Below, piece after piece: positions 57,016-64,000 of a DNA stretch of 64,000 bases. Every line of letters starts with the position of its first letter. Position 1 is the first letter of the stretch. The stretch lies in the NCBI GenBank assembly GCA_022818135.1, contig JAFMSR010000001.1, positions 31,489,926 to 31,553,925 on the forward strand, written 5' to 3'. The DNA is from Saxidomus purpurata (taxonomy: Eukaryota > Mollusca > Bivalvia > Venerida > Veneridae). Made by a program: the position numbers and the translations under genes. Below the pieces are notes generated by a model. It had not been told where the DNA came from. It did not search any database and saw nothing but the letters and a program-made list of their open reading frames with translations.

Positions 57016-57489
57016 CTTATTGTATCTTTACTTTCAAGTGATTTCGGAGTTAAGTCGCTTATCAAGGAGGAATGCTGAAATACAGTACTTCATTTGTATT
57101 TGAAATGAACATGATAGCGGTGTTGCCAACCTCGTAGTTTAGCATAAATCTATGGTACACACAAACCCCTTCCCCTTTTGCATACCTTTACCAAAATGCA
57201 ATCCTGAATAGGGTTTTAAATATGGACACAGGGAGACAACACGCAAATTAAAAACATATAGCACAACTTCATTTATTATTTCTAGTAGAGAAGATGTTGT
57301 TAGGAAAATGGACCTTCTTCAAAGTAAAAAGTAAAAAACTTATACATGTAACATGACTGATCAGATCTCGAAAGGTTTTGATAATAACGACTGTACATAC
57401 CTGTATAATATGTGCAAAGACAGGAAGACTATGTAACATATCCTCTTGATATTGCTTAACTGCTTTTAAAACTTAGAAATTCTTTTATC
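57016..57489. other. Spacer after the palindrome
   Basis: Nothing recognised. Confidence 0.3.
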
Positions 57490-57945
57490 AGCTTTTGAAT
57501 ACGTAAGAAGAAAAATCTTTTTGTGATCAACTTTTCATGAAAAGTAATTTCGTGACGCGGCGTATACGCCCTGAGATATCTGCCTTTGCTTCGTGGTTCA
57601 CATTTGTAAAGTTGCATACTCGGTCTTAGTAACTAATAACATATACTTAGATAGATTATCAACTGCTTGTCAATGTCATATCATGACTTATCCAGGAAGA
57701 AGACTGTCGTCAAAAAGCACATTAATTGTGTCACTATTGCCGTTCTAACACCGAAAATGTCTCCTTGTAAAAAGACTTTGTCAAATGTTTGTAAAATTGT
57801 ATATATTAAATAGCTTTATAATATGTATGTTCGATCATTGCAAAAGTACACTTTTGCGCAGAACACACAACTACACAATTATCGTATCTTGTTTTGATAC
57901 GTCTTGATACGTAGTATGTCATGAACTAATAATAAGTTATATTTG
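57490..57945 (+). repeat. Upstream copy of a segment also found after gene C
   Basis: Aligns with 60970-61382: GCTTTTGAATACGT, TTTGTGATCAACT, GCCCTGAGATATCTGC, AGGAAGAAGACTG and TTGTCAAATGTTTGTA occur in the same order and spacing. Being on both sides of gene C, it suggests a tandem duplication unit of ~3.5 kb whose other gene copy is missing. Confidence 0.65.
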
Positions 57946-58868
57946 AAGCTTGCAGTGACAGTAGCCAAATATAGCAGTAGCAAATCCTGAAGCTTGCATG
58001 GACAGTAACCGACAGTATTAGTAGCAATAATAATTTATTTTTTATTTCATTTAATTTCCTCTAACACAGATCAGTAAATGTTTTCTCATGAACGTTTTGT
58101 AAAACATATATAACGACTTCTATATAGTTTGTCTGTACTGTGTTATATGATGCATAGTTTCATGTTTAATTTCTTAAAATTTTCCTGTATATCGTTTCGC
58201 TTGGTACATGTACAAATGTATGTTTGATATATCTAAATTCCCTTTTTTTAGTGGTTAATGAAAATATAAAAGTTTTCGGAAGCATCTGCCTCCTTGTGTA
58301 TGTTTAAAAACTTGAGACAAATGATCTTAAGACTCCGATCTTAAGTCAGAAGAAGTTAGGTGAGGTCAAGTTTATGGCTACTGCAGAAGTCACAAATACG
58401 GATTTAGCTGAGATCAAGTTTATGGTTACTGTAGAAGTCACAGATACTGAGTTAGCTGCCTACTGTACAGTAGAAGTCACAATTACGGAGTTAGCCGAGA
58501 TCAAGTTTATGGCTACTGCAGAAGATTCGCATTAGGTCCCCTAAAAAGTTATTAAAAGACACACATTAACAAAAATATTTTAAAATTTGCAATATTTGTT
58601 CCCCTCTCCCCGGGCTTTAGCAAACCTCAGTCCTGTGCCAGAGTAAATTACCCCTGCATTCAGGTTATGCGGATAAGTTAAACAACAAAATTGCGATATA
58701 AACATGCAAAGAGGCACGAAATGTGAGACCTTGTTTACGCATTTTTAGATTTTGCAATGTTTAATTGTGTCACGATACGGGTATTTGAAATTGAATGTAA
58801 TTAAACCTGTGCTAAAGTAGATAAATAGATATTCAATAGACATTTTTACAACGGAGTAGACAGACAAA
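57946..58868 (+). other. 5' flank of gene C with a short minisatellite
   Basis: Three to four units of ~55-60 bp at 58365-58522 share ATCAAGTTTATGGCTACTGC and AGAAGTCACAAATACGGA. No TATA box was recognised. The rest holds nothing identifiable. Confidence 0.45.
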
Positions 58869-58917
58869 ATGGTGGACAAAATATTATTTGCGGGTATTCT
58901 GTTGATTGGTGTTACAG
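58869..58917 (+). CDS. Gene C exon 1 (signal peptide)
   Basis: 49 nt, as in genes A and B; donor GTATAT. Confidence 0.75.
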
Positions 58918-60150
58918 GTATATCATAATTTATTAATACACAGTATTTTCTAAATTGTTCGTAAAATTTACCCAACATGTACCACAATATTATTTCAATG
59001 TTTTTCATTACCATTCTCACACAGCTGTGAAGGCTGGAGGGTACTGCAATGAATTTGTTCACAGTGAAGATTATTGGGATGACGACAAAACATTCTGGTG
59101 CGAAAATGGTTGCTGCGGAGTCGGTTATGACGTGCATTGTAGAGATGCGTACTTAATCTATATCTGCATCGTGTCAAAATACTTTAGAAAGTAGTCAACA
59201 TAATTGCAGTGTATTAAGAGTGTTTTATTGTTACATTTGATAACAGTGCATGGACTGATCAGGAATCATAAAGCGTCAGCTGCGGTTAGTAACTTCTGTC
59301 AGCTGGACGAGAGCCATGTGTTGTTGAATTTCGAGGAATGTCTGGCTGAAATGTAGCGAGATAATCAGCAGTCTTTTGCTCACTACGTTTACCAGTTGAC
59401 CCGCACTTGTTATACGCCATTATTTTTTGTTTGTAATCGTGCTTATTGGGTCCACCATCCTCTAAAGAGGCAATATTCGGTACGACCCGTTATACGCCAT
59501 TACTTCAGCTTGAGCCACTTTTAAGTTGTATATCAAATACCCGGTTATCAGGTTTAAGATTCCCTAGGCTGCTATAAATTTACAGGTGGAACAGATGCTG
59601 GTATCGAGAACTCTTTTTTTTGCAGAATTGGATAAACAAATGTATTTATATCAGAGTAAAATATTTTTCTATATGCTATGCTTTGTTTTGACGTTTAATT
59701 AAGCTTAAAGTGCAACGAATTCCACCTTTAAGGTAAAATTACGGAAGTGTTAGTTCGCAATTCATTTACACCTACTACGAAATCATATTTCTCCTTAAAA
59801 CCCTTTTTTCACTATTCCGTTATGATCTTAGTTATAAAGCGATAAGTAAATTATATATAATTAATAAGAGTCTTATAACACAGCTTTAACAATTCGGCAA
59901 TATTTATAACAGACGTTTATGTTATTCCTGTTTGCAGCAGTTTTGTAAAAAAAAAACATACTGAAATTGCATTTTCTTTTGCAGCAAAACTGGCATGTTT
60001 ATTGTAATTGTGATAGGAAGTCTCGCTTTTGTTGTCTTAGTTGCGTCTGTCTTGGTAGCTATATTCTGTTGCTGCCGGAAATCCAGAGGCCGTGCTGGAC
60101 AAGTAAATCACTATGATCAAACTATGTTGGAACAGGCTTTACATTCTTAA
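58869..60150 (+). CDS. Gene C: diverged CYYR1/Shisa-like membrane protein, 3 exons seen
   Basis: Exon 1 58869-58917, exon 2 from 59025, exon 3 from 59985; the first two intron phases equal those of genes A and B. Signal peptide MVDKILFAGILLIGVT, then an acidic ectodomain with cysteines at 24, 42, 46, 47 and 55. The sixth family cysteine is Arg (C-x17-C-x3-CC-x7-CR). The membrane helix begins near MFIVIVIGSLAF and ends in FCCCRKSRGRAGQ, close to gene A. Exon 2 may end at 59148 (better family fit) or 59190; both donors are weak and keep frame. Exon 3 reads to a stop at 60148-60150, giving about 112 residues and no PPxY tail. Either the protein is short, or a donor at 60103 leads to a later exon. 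A HINE-1 element starts five bases after the stop. Confidence 0.65.
59025..59148 (+). CDS. Gene C exon 2 (ectodomain)
   Basis: Acceptor CTCACACAG. The end at 59148 places the junction three residues after the last cysteine, as in the paralogues, but the donor (GTACTT) is weak. Extension to 59190 (donor GTAGTC) would add 14 codons in the same phase. Confidence 0.55.
59423..59482. mobile_element. ~60-bp micro-insert with target duplication, copy 2, in intron 2 of gene C
   Basis: GTTATACGCCATTA occurs at 59409-59422 and 59489-59502. GACCCG precedes it on both sides, so the duplication may be ~20 bp with a small change. The insert shares TTTGTTTGTAATCGTGCTTA, TTGGGTCCACCA and ATATTCGGTA with the copy at 37708-37762. 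The internal stem CCTC/GAGG is kept although its loop differs (TAAA versus GTTC). Confidence 0.7.
59985..60150 (+). CDS. Gene C exon 3 (transmembrane segment, read to stop)
   Basis: Acceptor TTTTGCAG. A possible donor GTAAAT at 60103 follows GGACAA. Without splicing the frame ends VNHYDQTMLEQALHS. Confidence 0.6.
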
Positions 60151-60154
60151 AACA

Positions 60155-60915
60155 AGCTATCACTAAATATAGTCTAATGACCTTTGACCCTTAATTGTGA
60201 CCATGATCTTAAGCTGGCACAGTTCAAACATATGTGTTCGGTGTCACATCAATACTCTAAATATTTGACCTAAGTTTAATGTTAATCTTACAAAGGGTCA
60301 AGGAGGTAAGTTCTAATAAGATTTGACCCCCATGTGACCTTGATCGAGGCAACATTTCGACCTAGCCTTCAAGAAAATCATTCAAGATGTTTGAAAAATA
60401 TAGACTTAGTCTCATGACCTTTGTCCCTTAAGTGTGACCTTGACCTTAAGGTGCATGGTCTTGGTAAGACAAACATTCATATCAAGTTTTATTAATATCC
60501 TTTAAGGTGTTAAAAAATGTGGAGCAGACACCGACAATGAACACCGTAAGTACATGTATGACCTTGAGCTGATGGGGTTGAAATATGTGTTCTGCATGTC
60601 ATCCTTATGAGTAAAACATTTGACCAAATGTACATGGAAATCCTTCAAATTGAGGGGACACTAAAAACCAATGACCCCTATTAAAAGGCGGGACCTTAAG
60701 CCAACAGGCTTGGAATATAAGTTCTTTACATCATCTTGATAAGATGAACATTTGACCCACATTTCAAGATTTCAAACTTGAAGGGGATGAGGACATTATG
60801 GAGCTGACATAAAATCAGCCGTCAGACTGACTAATCAATATACAAACTGACTGACCGACAGGCTGACTGACCAGCTGATTCTTCTATACCCCCAAACTTT
60901 GTTTGTGGGGAGATA
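60155..60915 (+). mobile_element. HINE-1 related element after gene C
   Basis: Starts AGCTATCACTAAATATAGTC and ends with the hairpin TATACCCCCAAAC, TTTG, GTTTGTGGGGAGATA at 60885-60915. These are the ends of the element at 29117-30342, but the interior is different: diverged repeats around GACCTTTGACCC and GTGACCTTGACCTTAAGG about 237 bp apart. The CTGACTGACCGACAGG stretch replaces the (CCGA)n tract. Confidence 0.65.
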
Positions 60916-60969
60916 ATAAACTTACTCCTGCGGTTTACTAACGCTCCCTTGCAATAAATTTGCTTGTTG

Positions 60970-61382
60970 CTTTTGAATACGTTAACGGAAAATAATACGG
61001 AACAGAAAATACGTTTGTGATCAACTATTGACGCGACATATTCGCCCTGAGATATCTGCTTCTGCTTCGTGGTGCACAATTGTAAAGCTTATATATAAAA
61101 TAACATAGAGGTAGATTATCTACTGGGTGCTAATGCCATATCATGTCCTATCCAGGAAGAAGACTGGTGTCAAAAAGCGTATTCATTGTGTCCTTATTGC
61201 CGTTCTAACACCAAAAATGTCTCATTTTCAAGAAAAAGACCTTGTCAAATGTTTGTATTTTTTTTTAAATTACTTTATGTTTGATCACTGCAAAAGTACA
61301 GATTTGCGCTTAACACAAATAAAGAGTTATCATATCTTGTCTTGATACATGTACGTTTTATGTCATGAACTTTAAATAAGGT
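60970..61382 (+). repeat. Downstream copy of the segment at 57490-57945
   Basis: See the upstream copy. Here it may be part of the gene C 3' region. Confidence 0.65.
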
Positions 61383-62005
61383 ACAACCGTCATAATATAG
61401 CAAAAGGAGACTGTGGATGATTGTCAGGCCTACATTGTAAAACTAATCATTGCCTCAATAAATATATTTCTACAGAAGCCAGAAATCTCCGCAACCGCCA
61501 AAAGGCATTGGCATTATATGTTCGTCCAAGGGATATCAGCACCTAATTGTTAGACTATGTCGTGTAACGTCATCTGCAACACCACTGCAAACATCTGTAA
61601 CACATAATAGGATAACACAAACAAGTAGATAATTTACGGTTTTGAAACAAAAGTGTCTGTTTTCGGCTTTTTAACCTGCTATCAGGATAACAATACGTAG
61701 CCAGACGAATCATGTGATTTGTAACTGCTAGTGCCAGACATAGATAGAAATCGCTGCACTTAATTTTTATTTTGGTCGTTTATTCCGAAGATACTGTCAG
61801 ACAGATGTGAAACATAGTAATCTTGCTCTATCTATGTCGTTTTTCGAAACGTCTTAATCCGCAATAAAATAACAATTTGTCTGCGACCTAAGACGCTTGG
61901 TGTAACCCGAAGGTCATTAATTTTCTTAGATGGCAGAAATCAAGGAAAAGGTCAAGCTTAATGTTCTTTAAGTTGCTGTCGGTTTCCATGCGAAATACTA
62001 GCTAT
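61383..62005 (+). other. Possible terminal exon and unassigned DNA
   Basis: After TTTCTACAG, an open stretch from 61476 (KPEISATAKRHWHYMFVQGI, stop at 61551) could follow a phase-0 donor at 60103 of gene C. It has no PPxY motif and no similarity to exon 4 of the paralogues, so support is poor. The rest is unrecognised. Confidence 0.2.
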
Positions 62006-62691
62006 GTTTGCAGATATAGTGTTTTCTGCAAAATGAAATGCATTTTAGCAGGGTGTTTAAGATGTTGGGAAATCGCACCTATTGACAACCTTATAGTCTA
62101 CATCTACGAAAAACCCATTTAACATTGAAATATAACTGATTTCCAAACAGATCATTTACTGAACACCATTCCTTATTTACAATACAACTCTAGCGTAAAA
62201 TCTCTCTAGTTGAAAGCTGTATGCGAGGGGATTGCAAATAAATCTCTTTGTGAAAATCAATGAACTAAGATAAAATTAATAAAAGGCATTTTCACACAGT
62301 GACTTTATCATGCTCTTAGATACAGCAAATTATTGCGACAGCGCCTAAGTTTGCAGATATAGTGTTTTTTGCAAAATGAAATGCATTTTAGCAGGGTGTT
62401 TAAGATGTTGGGAAATCGCACCTATTGACAACCTTATAGTCTACATCTACGAAAAACCCATTTAACATTGAAATATAACTGATTTCCAAACAGATCATTT
62501 ACTGAACACCATTCCTTATTTACAATACAACTCTAGCGTAAAATCTCTCTAGTTGAAAGCTGTATGAGAGGGGATTGCAAATAAATCTCTCTGTGAAATT
62601 CAATGAACTAAGATAAAATTAATAAAAGGCATTTTCACACAGTGACTTTATCATGCTCTTAGATACAGCAAATTATTGCGACAGCGCCTAA
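62006..62691 (+). repeat. Tandem duplication of 343 bp
   Basis: 62006-62348 and 62349-62691 start GTTTGCAGATATAGTGTTTT and end GACAGCGCCTAA. They differ at only a handful of positions (for example TATGCGAG versus TATGAGAG), so the duplication is recent. Non-coding. Confidence 0.95.
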
Positions 62692-63785
62692 GTTAAATTA
62701 CAAAGTAATTTCCTTTACCAAATTCATATAAATAAGTAACTATTTCGATTGTACATTATTAACCTAACACTACTTAGATATTTAATTGTTTTAATATGTA
62801 TATACCGTCATAAGTGTTTTTATTCTCTCTAAAGTGAAGAGATCCATTGCTCTATAGAATTATGAAACACTGATTTTGTCAATAAAGATGAAGAAATATT
62901 ATTTTAAAAAGGCATTTTTATAATGCACAACAAAAGGAAATAGCTTAATAATGAATTGCCAATACAGAAAGACGCATGATTTTAAGCTACTCTTGTCAGA
63001 AATCTACAGCTGTGATACAGCCAAATAAACATTTGTAATTGACATTATATTCAGGAAATGCTCCACCGGGAAACAGTTTTGTATAGTTTGCAATTACGAC
63101 AAGGCAATATCAGTTTGTTATGAGGTACCATCAATCTATAAGCATTTCATTAACCCATATCAAATGTCGTAGATTTTTGTAACGACATTTAATGGTCGTC
63201 ATGGGAAGTACTGCTGCATTAATTTTGGTCCGGTCTCCGATAAAAATATATTCTGCTGATTGTTATGGTCAGAACTGTATATCTGATCATATTGATTTTG
63301 TATTCTATAGACTGAAACCATTATCTCATAAGCAATTTACATTGACGAACACAATTTACTCTGTCATTATTTGTCATCTTTTTTATATTAAGTGTTCCAT
63401 ATTAGAAATATGTTATTGACTGGTCAAAGATTTGTTTGAATCCGCTACTTTATCATTTTTATGAGGGTCAGCCAATCTACGCAAATGGCGAGGTACAAAT
63501 AAATATCATTTTGAAAAAATAAAGTAATATGATCATTCTTTTGGGTAAAATCAATCAATCCTTTATTAAGGCTACCTAGTAAGCTGTTTCCAAGGAACAT
63601 TTCTTTTTTAATAAAAATAAACAAATCCTTTTACAATATTACATGTTCATACAAATCAAAATCAAGCAATGTTTGATCTTCGATATAATTATTTGACATG
63701 TTGACTAACGTTGTCTGTTCTATGGGAAGAACTTGATACAGATTTTAGAACTGAGAAGCAATTTATAAGTAACATGAAGCTGTTG
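62692..63785. other. Gene-free AT-rich stretch
   Basis: The 75-codon frame at 63192 has no recognised domain. No repeat was identified. Confidence 0.35.
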
Positions 63786-64000
63786 TTAAAGCTGCTCGCT
63801 CTGAGATTTTGGTAAAAAAATTAAGTTCTTCAAACTGTCTGTAAATAATGTATTTTAGAACATATAGTTATATAAAAAGGCTCCAGTAAAAATTTCCTAT
63901 CACGTATATCTCTAGATTTAAAAAAAATACACTTTAAAAATTACAATATAAACATGTAGTGTAGCGGTGCCGTATAACCGACATTTTACAATCGATTTCT
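63786..64000 (+). mobile_element. MITE-1 copy running off the window
   Basis: TTAAAGCTGCTCGCTCTGAG to GCGGTGCCGTATAACCGACA is the first ~215 bp of the ~340-bp element. Confidence 0.75.

Overview
The window looks like AT-rich euchromatin from a mollusc, most likely a bivalve. This rests on spliced genes with long introns, dense short non-autonomous transposons, tRNA-derived SINEs, elements with internal tandem repeats, and a 500-base run of N marking a scaffold gap. The species cannot be named from sequence alone. There are no bacterial-style genes; almost every long open frame is chance or repeat-derived.

Three host genes are supported, all on the + strand and all of one family: small secreted-then-membrane-anchored proteins of the CYYR1/Shisa (STMC6) type. 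Each has a signal peptide exon, a Cys/Tyr-rich ectodomain exon and a transmembrane exon ending in a CCCRK-like border; the first two also have a PPPPY cytoplasmic tail exon. Gene A is 25542-37228 (4 exons, 161 aa), gene B is 41061-47626 (4 exons, 155 aa) and gene C is 58869-60150 (3 exons, about 112 aa, no PPxY exon found). Intron phases (1, 2, 1) are the same in A and B, and the first two match in C, so this is a tandem array. A and B still align through their introns, so each serves as an empty-site control for insertions in the other.

Layout: 1-20.5 kb is repeat-rich and gene-poor. It holds degenerate ~100-nt repeats, a 2.5-kb inverted-terminal-repeat element, SINEs, two families of tandem-repeat-bearing Helitron/HINE-like elements and a large imperfect inverted duplication. 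At 20.57-23.46 kb lies a ~61-bp satellite with a ~500-bp higher-order period. The 23.9-25.5 kb stretch is MITEs plus the 5' flank of gene A. Intron 1 of gene A (9.1 kb) is a stack of nested mobile elements. Between A and B lie two LINE 3' ends, a repeat duplication and a tiny 55-bp insert with 14-bp target duplications. Intron 3 of gene B carries a MITE and a 5'-truncated reverse-transcriptase element.

The most striking object is an 8.4-kb palindrome at 48597-57011. Its ~3.4-kb arms are almost identical. They surround a 1.5-kb unique core encoding one 183-aa protein with a single C2H2 finger, an acidic linker and a helical C-terminal region. The ends carry matching CAGTAGT/ACTACTG termini and a 4-bp ACAA duplication, and each arm contains repeated subterminal ATCGAT-centred motifs. 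I read it as a mobile element of a type I cannot assign to a known superfamily. Functional statements about it are inference.
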